Under the pieces are notes generated by a model. It was not told the origin of the DNA and searched no databases. It was given only the letters and a program-made list of their open reading frames with translations. This document shows, piece after piece, positions 8,506 to 17,570 of a stretch of 64,000 bases of DNA. The stretch comes from an uncultured Saprospiraceae bacterium (GTDB taxonomy: Bacteria; Bacteroidota; Bacteroidia; Chitinophagales; Saprospiraceae), in NCBI GenBank assembly GCA_937951615.1, contig CALFBH010000019.1, positions 22,768 to 86,767 of the forward strand. Reading direction: 5' to 3'. Position 1 is the first letter of the stretch; the number at the start of each line of letters is the position of its first letter. The position numbers and the translations under genes were made by a program.

Positions 8506-10242
8506 ATGATAAAGAATAGTTTATTTACACTATTATTAGTTGGCTTATGTTATTGCTGTGCTGAAGCACAAACCACTTTTGCCAGCACCAGCTTTGAAGA
8601 ACCTGCCCTTGCACCTGGCGTTCAATACATGGATACTGGTGATCCGACTTTAGATCATGACTTGATTAATAATCTGGGGCAACCCTTAGTCGATTATGTA
8701 TCTGTAGGTGGAGAAATGGGCTTTGATGCCAGCTTTATAACAGGTGGCAATACTGATGGACTGGCCGAAGGAGATTTTGTTGGTGTGACTGATTTTACCG
8801 GAGATGTAAGTGCGTATATAGATGGTACAAAGGGGTATCAGTTTCAGGATACCGATGGTACTATGGTGCTTTCCTTCGATCCCGTCAGCCTTATAGGTCG
8901 TACTATGCCAATTCTTGATTTATATTACTTCGTTGCGTCCACTGGCTGGGAAACTGGGGATTCTATCCGCATCTGGGTAGAAGTAGATGGCGGTGCAGAA
9001 ATTGATATGCTCAATACTGCAGGACAGGACATTGACAACCTGATGATTGAGGGAATGTGGATACAACTCACTGCCGATTTAACTGGATTCACAACAGCTA
9101 CATTAAATGTTTCTTTTGCGTCTAATAGTGGCTCTGAAGAATTATACTTAGACCACATTACTTTTTCAGAAGGTGGTGTTGTTGCAAATTGCAACATTGC
9201 AAGTACTGGGCTGAGTGTTGGAAACTGTAATCCTGTAACCAATGAATTTGAAGTTTCAATTGCGCCTTCTGCGCTTAGTGGCTCTGCAAGCGGTTATTTT
9301 TATTCGCTGAATGGCTTTGTTGTTCCTGGTGGTCCCTTTCCTTATGATAGTACACAGCTAGTAGGTGCGTTTGATTCAGATGGCTCTACTGTTTACGAAG
9401 TTGTTGTACAAGATGCTACAGATGTTGCCTGTACGGATACTACGCTGGTATTTGCCCCTGCTTCTTGTCTTATCGTTCCCTGCAATAGTGTTGATTTGGT
9501 ACTGACGGCTGTAGTGGATGCCGATTTGACAGGTGGAGTACCCAAAGCATTGGAGTTTTATGTATTAAATGATATTGCCGATTTGAGTACTTATGGCATT
9601 GGAAGTGTATCAAATGGTGGAGGCTCTACAGTCATTCCTGAATATAATTTTCCCGCTGATGCTGCTAATGCAGGCGATTATATTTATTTGTCCTTAGACT
9701 CGCTTAATTTTCATGACTTCTTTGGATTTGCACCTGATTATGTGAGTAATGTCGTTAGTATTAATGGCGATGATGCTATAGAATTATATTGCGGTGGCGT
9801 TGTCGTAGATGTCTTTGGTGATGTAAACATGGATGGCACAGGTATGCCCTGGGAATATACAAATGGCTGGGCTTATCGCGTCAATTGTACAGGCCCAGAT
9901 GATGCTGTTTTTGATCTTGCCAATTGGACTTATGCTGGAGGTGGCTTAGTAGGCGATACGCTGAACAGTACAGCCCTTACTCCTGTGCCTTTTGGTACTT
10001 ACTCAACTACAGCCTGTACAAGCTGCCCAACTGACTTGGTAGATACCAATCTTGGTGGCGGTGCGCCTAATGCGATTCCAGCAGCTACTTATCAGGTGGC
10101 AAATAGTATTATTTCCACTGGTACAGTCGCGACAGGAACGACTGTTATTTATGATGCCGGAACGATTATTTGCCTGGATCCTGGTTTCTCGGTAGAGGCG
10201 ACCGCAGACTTCTCGGCTATTATCGGTGGGTGTACGCCTTAA
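8506..10242 (+). CDS. Secreted modular protein with lamin-tail-like region and coathanger-type C-terminal domain
   Basis: 578 residues with a signal peptide (CCAEAQ). Residues about 25-225 look like a jelly-roll carbohydrate-binding or lectin-like domain (ELYLDHITF near its end). A Cys-containing linker follows. Residues about 330-470 (VPKALEFYVLND, NGDDAIELYCGG, VVDVFGD, GWAYRV) resemble lamin-tail domains of exported nucleases and surface proteins, although no nuclease domain is present. The last 75 residues are about three-quarters identical to the end of the upstream hydrolase. It is separated from that gene by a terminator, so it is probably transcribed separately. No enzymatic function is evident. 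Confidence 0.75.
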   Translation: MIKNSLFTLLLVGLCYCCAEAQTTFASTSFEEPALAPGVQYMDTGDPTLDHDLINNLGQPLVDYVSVGGEMGFDASFITGGNTDGLAEGDFVGVTDFTGDVSAYIDGTKGYQFQDTDGTMVLSFDPVSLIGRTMPILDLYYFVASTGWETGDSIRIWVEVDGGAEIDMLNTAGQDIDNLMIEGMWIQLTADLTGFTTATLNVSFASNSGSEELYLDHITFSEGGVVANCNIASTGLSVGNCNPVTNEFEVSIAPSALSGSASGYFYSLNGFVVPGGPFPYDSTQLVGAFDSDGSTVYEVVVQDATDVACTDTTLVFAPASCLIVPCNSVDLVLTAVVDADLTGGVPKALEFYVLNDIADLSTYGIGSVSNGGGSTVIPEYNFPADAANAGDYIYLSLDSLNFHDFFGFAPDYVSNVVSINGDDAIELYCGGVVVDVFGDVNMDGTGMPWEYTNGWAYRVNCTGPDDAVFDLANWTYAGGGLVGDTLNSTALTPVPFGTYSTTACTSCPTDLVDTNLGGGAPNAIPAATYQVANSIISTGTVATGTTVIYDAGTIICLDPGFSVEATADFSAIIGGCTP

Positions 10243-10320
10243 TGTGGTGATTGGTAATTGAGTGATTAGTAACCAGTGATAAGGTTTGTACCATTTCTTT
10301 ACCAAAGTTGATAAAATAAA

Positions 10321-10352
10321 AAAGGTGCAATATCAGACGATATTGCACCTTT
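10321..10352. terminator. Bidirectional hairpin terminator between convergent genes
   Basis: AAAGGTGCAATATC (10321-10334) pairs perfectly with 10339-10352 across the loop AGAC. A T-rich tail follows on the plus strand and an A-run precedes it. It separates the lamin-tail-like gene (+) from the aquaporin gene (-). Confidence 0.85.
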
Positions 10353-10373
10353 AATTTTTAAGGGTCAATTATA

Positions 10374-11024
10374 TCAATCGTCAGCACCCTGGCTTTGGTA
10401 AGTCGCTTTAAAAGCAACAGCACCAAGAGCAGCACCAATCAAATCAGCAACAATTGCCAATCCAGCTGTACCCCAGCCTGCAAGACCGTTAAAAGCAGCA
10501 CCTATCGCTACAGCAGGATTGAAACATCCACCTGTACCGAAACCACCCAATGCATAAGCCATAGCCGCAACAGTGAAACCGATAGCCAAACCGTAGTAAG
10601 AATTACCTGATGTACTCTTAGTCGTAGCCGTTTGAAGAACAACCCATACTAGGGCAAAAGTTCCAAGCAACTCAGCAACGAAAGCTCCTGCTGTATTTGC
10701 AGGCATTTCTCCTCCGCCCATCATTGTTCCTTTTCCAAGAAGCGTCGCGCCAAGCACAGCTGCCGCAATACCACCTAATACCTGTGCAACGATATACATC
10801 GGTACATCACCAGCAGAACATTTGCCTCTCATGAATACTGCAAGTGTAACTGCAGGATTATAATGTGCGCCAGAGATGTGACCACCGGCATACACCATGA
10901 CCATCAGTGCTGAACCGATAGCTACAGGTGCCAGAAAATTACCATCTGCAGCACCATTTACGACACAGACAATAGTAAGAATCAAGAAAAAAGTTCCAAT
11001 GAACTCAACAATATACTTGTTCAT
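10374..11024 (-). CDS. Aquaporin / MIP-family channel
   Basis: 216 residues, the usual size for a bacterial aquaporin, with six hydrophobic segments and two half-helix NPA boxes: N56-P-A in SGAHYNPAVT and N169-P-A in GGCFNPAVAIG. It mediates passive water or small-solute flux across the inner membrane. The Cys just before the second NPA (GGCFNPA) and the small residues are more like AqpZ/plant-like water channels than glycerol facilitators, but selectivity is uncertain. The gene is transcribed alone from a recognisable promoter at 11122-11152. Confidence 0.92.
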   Translation of the reverse strand: MNKYIVEFIGTFFLILTIVCVVNGAADGNFLAPVAIGSALMVMVYAGGHISGAHYNPAVTLAVFMRGKCSAGDVPMYIVAQVLGGIAAAVLGATLLGKGTMMGGGEMPANTAGAFVAELLGTFALVWVVLQTATTKSTSGNSYYGLAIGFTVAAMAYALGGFGTGGCFNPAVAIGAAFNGLAGWGTAGLAIVADLIGAALGAVAFKATYQSQGADD

Positions 11025-11121
11025 AATTAAAAGAATTTAGATTGTAAAATTAGTTAGATAATCTTTTGTGTTTAATAGGGCATTATATATTTTTAACTCC
11101 TCATAAGACGCAGGCTAAATT

Positions 11122-11152
11122 CAAAAGTAACAGCATAATTGATATAAACAAA
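11122..11152 (-). promoter_or_regulatory. Bacteroidota-type promoter for the aquaporin gene
   Basis: Read on the minus strand: TTTG (11152-11149), 19 bases, then TACTTTTG (11129-11122). This fits the Bacteroidota sigma factor consensus TTTG/TAnnTTTG with 19-21 spacing. It would start a leader of about 90 nt ahead of the ATG at 11024. Confidence 0.6.
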
Positions 11153-11169
11153 ACAATCTACGTTTTAAT

Positions 11170-11889
11170 ATGAAAATAGCAATCATAGGATACGGTAAAA
11201 TGGGTAAAACCATAGAAAGTATGGCTTTAAATAAAGGTTATGATATTGTCTTGCGTATTTCTGACCAAAATTTATCAGAACTTACATCCGAAAATCTACA
11301 AAAATCGGATGTTGCTATCGAGTTTAGTCGCCCAGAAGCAGCTTTTGATAATATAAAGGCCTGTTTGGAAGCTGGCATTCCGGTTGTATCTGGCACAACT
11401 GGTTGGCTGGAAAAGATGCCGGAAGTCCATAAACTAGTAGATAAACATCAAGGCACTTTTTTCTACGCTTCAAATTTTAGCATAGGGGTCAATATCTTTT
11501 TCGCGCTGAACAGGCAATTGGCAAAAATGATGAACGACTGGGAAACTTACTCCGCTTCTATACACGAAATACACCATACACAAAAACTAGATGCGCCAAG
11601 TGGTACAGCAATTACGCTAGGGAAAGGTGTACTGGAAAATATAGAGCGACTGAAAACATGGAAAGCAGGGGAGGAGACCGCAAATCATAGCGTACTCCCA
11701 ATTACTTCAGATAGAGTGGATAATACGCCCGGAACACACATTATAAAATATGAATCGGAAGTAGATGAGATTGAAATTAAGCACCTTGCGAAAAGTAGGG
11801 CAGGATTTGCGCAAGGTGCTTTGATGGCCGCCAAATGGGTTGTCGGCAAGAAAGGTGTGCTGGGTATGTCAGATATACTTGGTTTTTAA
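11170..11889 (+). CDS. dapB: 4-hydroxy-tetrahydrodipicolinate reductase
   Basis: 239 residues, the short Bacteroidota form. The N-terminal Rossmann fold has GYGKMGKTIE. The catalytic/substrate segment is SIHEIHHTQKLDAPSGTA, with the proton-donor His and the Lys of the DapB signature, and ASNFSIGVNIFF precedes it. It reduces the dihydrodipicolinate precursor with NAD(P)H in lysine and diaminopimelate (peptidoglycan) synthesis. ATG at 11170 begins MKIAIIGYG directly. No other dap gene is adjacent. Confidence 0.95.
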   Translation: MKIAIIGYGKMGKTIESMALNKGYDIVLRISDQNLSELTSENLQKSDVAIEFSRPEAAFDNIKACLEAGIPVVSGTTGWLEKMPEVHKLVDKHQGTFFYASNFSIGVNIFFALNRQLAKMMNDWETYSASIHEIHHTQKLDAPSGTAITLGKGVLENIERLKTWKAGEETANHSVLPITSDRVDNTPGTHIIKYESEVDEIEIKHLAKSRAGFAQGALMAAKWVVGKKGVLGMSDILGF

Positions 11890-11908
11890 GCAATTGATAA
11901 TTGCTTAT

Positions 11909-12105
11909 GTCGATAGTCGATAGTCCATGGTCGATGACTGTTTTTTTAGTATAAGTTGGCAACCCGCTCGCAAGCGGTTCACTAAAATAATGATTCCTCG
12001 AATCATTATTTTAGCTCATATTTTGCGAAGCAAAATGCGTAAAAAAGGCTGTATGAAATTGTGTGTGCCTTACAGCCATCGACTATCGACCGTGGACTAT
12101 GGACC
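11909..12105. repeat. Composite palindromic element (GTCGATAGTCC arms, TTTTGC..GCAAAA core)
   Basis: The outer arms are built of GTCGATAGTCC/ATGG words and are roughly inverse-complementary (left at 11909-11942, right at 12071-12105). Inside are three smaller hairpins: AACCCGCTCGCAAGCGGTT, AATAATGATTC/GAATCATTATT, and ATTTTGC-GAA-GCAAAAT (12020-12036). The same arms and core recur at 57578-57724. It fills the gap between the convergent dapB and cystathionine beta-synthase genes. Confidence 0.65.
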
Positions 12106-12110
12106 AAATA

Positions 12111-13466
12111 TCAAAGCGACTGAATAATATCGTACTTAGTAATCACATGCATAGAACCTGATTTGTCCTTAGCCACTACCGCTGGAATACGTTTGTTGAT
12201 ATACTGTCGTAAACGACTGCATGGCAAATCAGTCTGCACCGTAGGAAATGGCTCATTCATGATCGCTTCTACATTCTTCTCCGCATGTTGCAGCGGGTTT
12301 TCAAGGATGTAGTTGAGTACTGCGTTTTCTGTAACTGAACCGACTACACTACCATTATCCATGACAGGCATTTGCGAAATATCGTGTTCTTTCATTACAT
12401 TCATCACTTCGCGGACGGTCTTGCTTTTTTGCACAGAATAAAAAGTTTTATCGCTTTTACGCTCAATCAAATCTTTGATTTTCAATTCACCATCCAGAAA
12501 ACCACGTTCTCGCATCCAGTCATCGCTGAATATTTTGTTGATATATCGACTACCGTGATCGTGAAAAAGCATCACCACAACATCAGTTGGTTTGAGTTTG
12601 TCTTTCAACTGAACCAAACCTGCAACTGCTGCACCAGCGGAGTATCCAGTTAAGATGGCTTCTTGCGTTGCCAATAAGCGCGTATAAATAGCTCCGTCTT
12701 TATCGGTTACTTTTTCAAACAAATCAATGATGTCAAAATCTACATTTTTAGGCAAAATATCTTCACCAATTCCTTCTGTAACATAAGGGTAAATTTCATT
12801 TTCATCAAAAATGCCTGTTTCGTGGTATTTTTTGAATACAGAACCATAAGAATCAATACCCCAGATTTTAATGTCCGGATTTTGCTCTTTCAAATATCTG
12901 CCGATACCCGAAATCGTACCGCCTGTACCCACACCAACGACAAAATGGGTCACCTTGCCTTCTGTCTGTTCCCAGATTTCTGGTCCCGTACTTTCGTAAT
13001 GTGCCTGACGATTGGACAGGTTATCGTATTGGTTACACCAAAAAGAATTTGGAATTTCTTTGCTGAGCCGCTCTGCAACCGAGTAGTAGGAGCGAGGATC
13101 TTCTGGTGTTACATTGGTCGGGCAAACAATCACCTCAGCACCAACGGCTTTCAGAATATCCATCTTTTCTTTAGATTGTTTATCCGTTGTCGTAAAGATG
13201 CATTTATAGCCCTTGATGATAGAAACAATGGCAAGTCCCATGCCTGTATTGCCGGAAGTACATTCGATAACTGTGCCGCCTGGCTTCAAATCGCCACGCG
13301 CTTCAGCATCCTGAATCATTTTGAGTCCGATTCTGTCCTTGACAGAGTTGCCCGGATTTGGTGATTCTATTTTTGCGAGAACTGTTGCTTCTACGCCTTC
13401 TACGATTTTGTTGAGTTTGACCAATGGTGTGTTGCCAATGGTTTCTAAGATGTTGTTGTAGTACAT
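12111..13466 (-). CDS. Cystathionine beta-synthase (fold-type II PLP enzyme with C-terminal CBS pair)
   Basis: 451 residues. The N-terminal 320 residues are the cysteine synthase/CBS catalytic core: PLP lysine K43 in PGNSVKDRIG, the TSGNTG loop, the glycine-rich phosphate-binding GTGGTISG, and GYSAGAAV. Two CBS domains follow (from about residue 335; HDISQMPVMD, RIPAVVAKD), an architecture of cystathionine beta-synthase rather than plain cysteine synthase. It would condense serine (or O-acetylserine) with homocysteine. The gamma-lyase/synthase-like enzyme at 33481 could complete transsulfuration. It follows the LysM gene by 5 bp, so the two are probably cotranscribed. Confidence 0.88.
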   Translation of the reverse strand: MYYNNILETIGNTPLVKLNKIVEGVEATVLAKIESPNPGNSVKDRIGLKMIQDAEARGDLKPGGTVIECTSGNTGMGLAIVSIIKGYKCIFTTTDKQSKEKMDILKAVGAEVIVCPTNVTPEDPRSYYSVAERLSKEIPNSFWCNQYDNLSNRQAHYESTGPEIWEQTEGKVTHFVVGVGTGGTISGIGRYLKEQNPDIKIWGIDSYGSVFKKYHETGIFDENEIYPYVTEGIGEDILPKNVDFDIIDLFEKVTDKDGAIYTRLLATQEAILTGYSAGAAVAGLVQLKDKLKPTDVVVMLFHDHGSRYINKIFSDDWMRERGFLDGELKIKDLIERKSDKTFYSVQKSKTVREVMNVMKEHDISQMPVMDNGSVVGSVTENAVLNYILENPLQHAEKNVEAIMNEPFPTVQTDLPCSRLRQYINKRIPAVVAKDKSGSMHVITKYDIIQSL

Positions 13467-13471
13467 TGTGT

Positions 13472-14386
13472 TTATTTCAAATAAGTTAGTTTGACATAAA
13501 ATTTGGGATCAAGTGCCCCGAGTCCCCGAGCAGCATCGGTAGATAAGACGACAATGGTCGCCCGATCATATCCTGCATTAGGAATGCGTCCCAGGACTTT
13601 TGCAAAGATAGTTTGTTTATTCATAGGGTTGGTTATTTTTACGATAGAATTGAGTGGAGCAGTGCGATGCAGGCAGTACAATTTAGCTTTTACGGGAGTT
13701 TTGTCTTTATGTTTCCAGGCAGCAATACCATTTTCTTCAGACATTCGACGATTCAGGCTGTTTACAAGGTATTGATCTTTTAAGCGGTCGCTGGCTTCCC
13801 ATATTGGTGCGTATTCACCTTTATACTTTGGTGGTACATCTGTGAGTCCATACACGCTGATCCAACCAATGAGCACTGTATCACCAACACTAAGGATGTC
13901 ATTTTTTATCTGTGGATTGTGCAGTCGGAATAAGGCAGGCGTCATTTTAAAATGCATTCGCGCAATGCGATACACCGTTTCCCCTTTTCTCACCTGATAA
14001 CAAATCGGCACATTGAGTCGGGCATTAAAAGTGCTGTCGCGTAGCCGCTTAATCACACGTGCAGGAATCGGAAGTTTGAGTGACTGCCCTTTAGATAAAG
14101 CAACTTTTGTTACCTGCGGATTATGGTATTTCAACAGATCAAGACTGACATTATAATATTTTGAAATGCTGTATAAAGTTTGCCCGCTTTTTATAGTATG
14201 ATAAACAAATTTTTGTCCATCTTCATCCATAGTGACCATCAGGGTATCCTGTGGTGTTAGCAATTGGTAAGCACGACCGGAAGGTGTTGGTAAGCTAGTG
14301 GGGAGTGCTTTTTCGCTTTGCGCAAATGCCGAAATGTAGTTTGATAAAGCCAATAAAACGATGATGAGGTATTTATTAATTGTCAT
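13472..14386 (-). CDS. Exported protein with two LysM domains and a C-terminal double-psi-barrel-like domain
   Basis: 304 residues with a signal peptide (ISAFAQ). LysM 1 (about residues 60-108, YHTIKSGQTLYSISKYYNVS) and LysM 2 (about 128-175, YQVRKGETVYRIARMHF) bind peptidoglycan glycans. The C-terminal 90 residues (LNSIVKITNPMNKQTIFAKVLG, then the Asp in YDRATIVVLS) resemble the RlpA-like double-psi beta-barrel. A cell-wall role is therefore likely, though the RlpA catalytic residues cannot be confirmed. It is the first gene of a probable two-gene operon with cystathionine beta-synthase. Confidence 0.8.
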   Translation of the reverse strand: MTINKYLIIVLLALSNYISAFAQSEKALPTSLPTPSGRAYQLLTPQDTLMVTMDEDGQKFVYHTIKSGQTLYSISKYYNVSLDLLKYHNPQVTKVALSKGQSLKLPIPARVIKRLRDSTFNARLNVPICYQVRKGETVYRIARMHFKMTPALFRLHNPQIKNDILSVGDTVLIGWISVYGLTDVPPKYKGEYAPIWEASDRLKDQYLVNSLNRRMSEENGIAAWKHKDKTPVKAKLYCLHRTAPLNSIVKITNPMNKQTIFAKVLGRIPNAGYDRATIVVLSTDAARGLGALDPKFYVKLTYLK

Positions 14387-14456
14387 TTTTCAATACTTTG
14401 GTTGTCATTTTTTCTTTTTAATTCAGTTGCAAAATCATTGCCAGAATAATGTTGTC

Positions 14457-14575
14457 GGTTTCGTAAACTTGCGGGCAGCATTGCGTGAAGGAAGTTTGCT
14501 AAACCTTCCAGTGTTCTTGAAGCATCAGGTTTAGCAAACTCGCTTCCCAAAGCCCACACACAAGTTTACGAAACC
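14457..14575. repeat. 119-bp nested inverted repeat (GGTTTCGTAAACTTG family), copy 1
   Basis: The outer arms GGTTTCGTAAACTTG (14457-14471) and CAAGTTTACGAAACC (14561-14575) are perfect. The inner arms are AGTTTGCTAAACC and GGTTTAGCAAACT. A second copy lies at 18550-18670. The right end runs into the MBL-fold gene and provides its last codons and stop (GTT TCG TAA on the minus strand). Confidence 0.8.
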
Positions 14576-15426
14576 ACCGCCAAAGCCTCCTCAAGTGTCA
14601 TCGCCTTATCCAAAACAATCCGCCCCTTCTCATTCCGTTTCACCGTAGCACATTCCGTAACCGGATCATGTTCAAAAAATAAAATATAATCCTCTTCCAC
14701 AGCTCGCTCAAGCAATTGCTTTTTCTCTTTCATGGTATGCAAAGGACGCACATCATAAGCCATGACATAAGGTAAACCAATATGTCCAACAGAAGGCAAC
14801 AGGTCTGCACAATACACAATTGTTTTGCCATTCACTTTCAAATGCGGCAGCATCATCGCCTCCGTATGCCCATAAACAAACTCTACATTAAAACCCGGCA
14901 AAAACTCAACTCCATCCTCTATATCCAGCATCTTTAATTGACCGGATTCCTGTAAGGGAACAAAATTTTCTTTCAAAAAGGAAGCCCGTTCTCTTGGATT
15001 AGGCGTGTAAGACCAGTCATAATGCAGCTGATTGCTCCAATAGGTCGCATTGGGAAAAGTAGGTACAAGTTTGCCTTTATCATTATATTTTACAGCTCCA
15101 CCGACATGGTCGAAATGAAAATGTGTGAGAAAAACATCCGTGATCTCTTCTGCAGCAAGACCTGATTCGGCAATAGAACCCAAGAGACTATCTTCGCCAT
15201 GCGGTTCAAAATGACTTCGAAACTTAGCGTCTTGCTTATCGCCAAAACCAGTATCAATCAGAATCTTTCGATTGCCTGTTTCTACCAGCAGACAACGCAT
15301 CGCCCAGGTACACATATTATTATCGTCAGGTGGGTTGAGTTTTTTCCACATTTTATGCGGAACAACGCCAAACATTGCTCCACCGTCCAATTTGAAAAAA
15401 CCTGTTTTGATGACACTTACTTTCAT
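14566..15426 (-). CDS. MBL-fold metallo-hydrolase
   Basis: 286 residues from ATG at 15426 (MKVSVIKTG). An upstream in-frame ATG at 15459 would add 11 residues without homology-like character. The metallo-beta-lactamase signature THFHFDHVGG gives the two-metal site, with a downstream His in GHTEAMM, Asp in YCADLLPS, and a final His (FEHDP). The family includes lactonases (AHL lactonase-like) and other hydrolases; the broad form here (GFFKLDGGAMFGVVP N-terminus, EPHGEDSLLGS) is close to AiiA/quorum-quenching-type MBL proteins, but the substrate is unproven. Its stop codon is supplied by the 119-bp repeat. Confidence 0.85.
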   Translation of the reverse strand: MKVSVIKTGFFKLDGGAMFGVVPHKMWKKLNPPDDNNMCTWAMRCLLVETGNRKILIDTGFGDKQDAKFRSHFEPHGEDSLLGSIAESGLAAEEITDVFLTHFHFDHVGGAVKYNDKGKLVPTFPNATYWSNQLHYDWSYTPNPRERASFLKENFVPLQESGQLKMLDIEDGVEFLPGFNVEFVYGHTEAMMLPHLKVNGKTIVYCADLLPSVGHIGLPYVMAYDVRPLHTMKEKKQLLERAVEEDYILFFEHDPVTECATVKRNEKGRIVLDKAMTLEEALAVVS

Positions 15427-15536
15427 GTTCCTATTTTTTACAAAGTTGCATACTTTCATTGAAGTAAAAAAGTATTTTATGAAAAGAAATAACTACCTTG
15501 ACGCATGATTATTAAAAATAAATGATTATTAAATAT

Positions 15537-17438
15537 ATGAAAACTAAAACAATTTTAGTCCTCCTGCTTTTATGTGCAGGTTATGGCTATGCGCAAGACT
15601 TGTCTGTAGGCTTATCAGTCATCAATGACACTGGAAACTATCCAATGCAGCCCAAAGCCAAACCAGCTTATCTGGACACCATTATTGATCCTTCTTTTGG
15701 GACAACTATAAGGCGGATTAGCAATGCTCCAGCGGGTGGGATTATTGTACCAATGTACAGCACCGTTCAGGCTTGGAATGCTGATGAATCACTGATGATT
15801 GTCTATGAGCAAGGAACAGGACATCGTTTATTAGATGGCATGAGCTACCAGTTTATTCGCTACCTCAGCGACCTACAACCGGATGACTTGGAACAAATAT
15901 TCTGGGATTTTAATGACCCAGCTATTTTGTATTACCTCGAATCGGGATCAGACGATTTTATTCGATATAATGTAAACACCCAAAACAAGCAAATTCTTGT
16001 GAATCTGGATGATTTGGTGACCAATTGCACAGGCTCGATTAGCATGGGCAATGATGTACAGATGATGTCCTGGGATTCAGATGTCATTAGTTTCAGATGC
16101 AATAATGACAGAGCCTATTATTATCGAATTTCTACAGGAGTAGTGAGGGAATTTAATCTAAGTAATGTGTCTTATACTGCACCAATGCCAGGGCCAAGTG
16201 GCAATTTATTCTACCACAGAACCGATGTTTATAATGCAAATGGCAACCTATCTGCTGAACTCAATGAAAATAGTACGGAACATTCCTGCCTGGGAAAACT
16301 AGCCAATGGCGACGATGCGCATTTTGCCATAGCCTTTGCACAAGGACCAGAGGGAGGCTGTATCGGTGATATTATTGCACATAATATGGTGACGGGTGCC
16401 TGCTTTCCAGTGATTAGTCAGAGTCAGGGCTATAATTATCCGCAATCGGGTACACATATTTCTGCACTTGCGCATAAAAATACACAAAGTGGCTGGATGG
16501 CAGCCTCTATGATGGGCTATGAGTTGGATGGAAGTACCTTATTGGATCAGGAATTGGTGATTGCAAGAGCCGAAGAAGGCAATGTCAAGGTCTGCCGGAT
16601 TGGACACCATAGAAGCGATGAAAATGAGTATAATTATTGGGGCGAACCCCATGCGGTTATTAGTCCGACAGGAACAAGAGTGCTGTTTGGCTCCGATTGG
16701 AGTGGGGCAGAAGACGGGCAATCTGTAGATTGTTATGTCGTAGAATTGCCCTCTTTTACAAACAACCCGCCTGTTGCAGAAATTGGCCTAGATATTTGTG
16801 TGCTACTGGAAGGTAGCTATGATCCAGCTACAGGATTGATGAGCAATACTTTGGAAACATTGAACCTACTGTCTCCTACACAACCTTATAATATGCCGCC
16901 CTGGAATTATATGGGGGCAGAAACATTAAGTTCTTCTAATAATGTGGACTGGGTCTTGGTTTCTTTCCGAACAGGTACAGATGCAGAAAGTGAAATTGCG
17001 CAAACAGCAGGACTTTTACAGCGAGATGGCTGTATTTATTTTCCAAATGAAAATGTATTGCCAAGCAATCTGACTGTGCCAGTGTATATTGTTGTGGAGC
17101 ATCGCAATCACCTCGTTGCCATGACGCCGCAAGCTGTAGATGTGGTGAATAATACGCTGACTTACGATTTTAGAACAGCAAATAGTTATGGCACTTCGAG
17201 CAGTTATGGACAAAAACAACTTCCAACAGGAGAGTGGTGCTTATATGCCGGAGACATCAGTTCGGGCAGCTTGAAAAGTTATGATATCAATGGAGCAGAC
17301 AAGGCAACCTGGCTGACTTCAAACGGTTTATTTGATGATTATTTACCAGCCGACCTGAATCTGAATGGCGATGTCAATGGAAATGATAAAGCCGTGTGGC
17401 TGAGTAATAATGGTGTTTTTTCTAGTGTACCGAAGTAG
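15537..17438 (+). CDS. Exported beta-propeller-like protein with dockerin-like C-terminal repeat
   Basis: 633 residues from ATG at 15537 (the ATG at 15522 only adds MIIKY). A signal peptide ends at GYGYAQ. The main part has WD/TolB-like repeated strands (IRRISNAP, WNADESLMIVYEQG, HAVISPTGTRVLFGSDW), similar in character to oligogalacturonate-lyase-type propellers. The end carries two EF-hand-like Asp/Asn motifs (YDINGADKATWL and DLNLNGDVNGNDKAVWL), each followed by SNNG-type text. This is a dockerin-like tail common on Bacteroidota exported proteins, in place of a standard T9SS domain. Catalytic activity cannot be assigned. Confidence 0.75.
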   Translation: MKTKTILVLLLLCAGYGYAQDLSVGLSVINDTGNYPMQPKAKPAYLDTIIDPSFGTTIRRISNAPAGGIIVPMYSTVQAWNADESLMIVYEQGTGHRLLDGMSYQFIRYLSDLQPDDLEQIFWDFNDPAILYYLESGSDDFIRYNVNTQNKQILVNLDDLVTNCTGSISMGNDVQMMSWDSDVISFRCNNDRAYYYRISTGVVREFNLSNVSYTAPMPGPSGNLFYHRTDVYNANGNLSAELNENSTEHSCLGKLANGDDAHFAIAFAQGPEGGCIGDIIAHNMVTGACFPVISQSQGYNYPQSGTHISALAHKNTQSGWMAASMMGYELDGSTLLDQELVIARAEEGNVKVCRIGHHRSDENEYNYWGEPHAVISPTGTRVLFGSDWSGAEDGQSVDCYVVELPSFTNNPPVAEIGLDICVLLEGSYDPATGLMSNTLETLNLLSPTQPYNMPPWNYMGAETLSSSNNVDWVLVSFRTGTDAESEIAQTAGLLQRDGCIYFPNENVLPSNLTVPVYIVVEHRNHLVAMTPQAVDVVNNTLTYDFRTANSYGTSSSYGQKQLPTGEWCLYAGDISSGSLKSYDINGADKATWLTSNGLFDDYLPADLNLNGDVNGNDKAVWLSNNGVFSSVPK

Positions 17439-17545
17439 TGTGGAAATTCAAATTCAAACGTCAAATTCAAAAGTTGTTTAAAGGAACAATGAAAAGTAAA
17501 CTTTGCGCCTTTGCGTCTTTGCGAGAAAATGAAAATTTGGAGAAG
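17437..17545. repeat. Intergenic repeat segments, including a CTTTGCGTCTTTGCGAGAAA-type repeat
   Basis: Bases 17440-17475 resemble the start of the 106-bp direct repeat found at 21415 and 29548 (GGAAATTCAAATTCAAACGTCAAATT). It is followed by CTTTGCGCCTTTGCGTC, a short dispersed intergenic repeat type. No gene is seen between 17439 and 17570. Confidence 0.5.
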
Positions 17546-17570
17546 CTCACTTATTTTCTGATATTGCACG

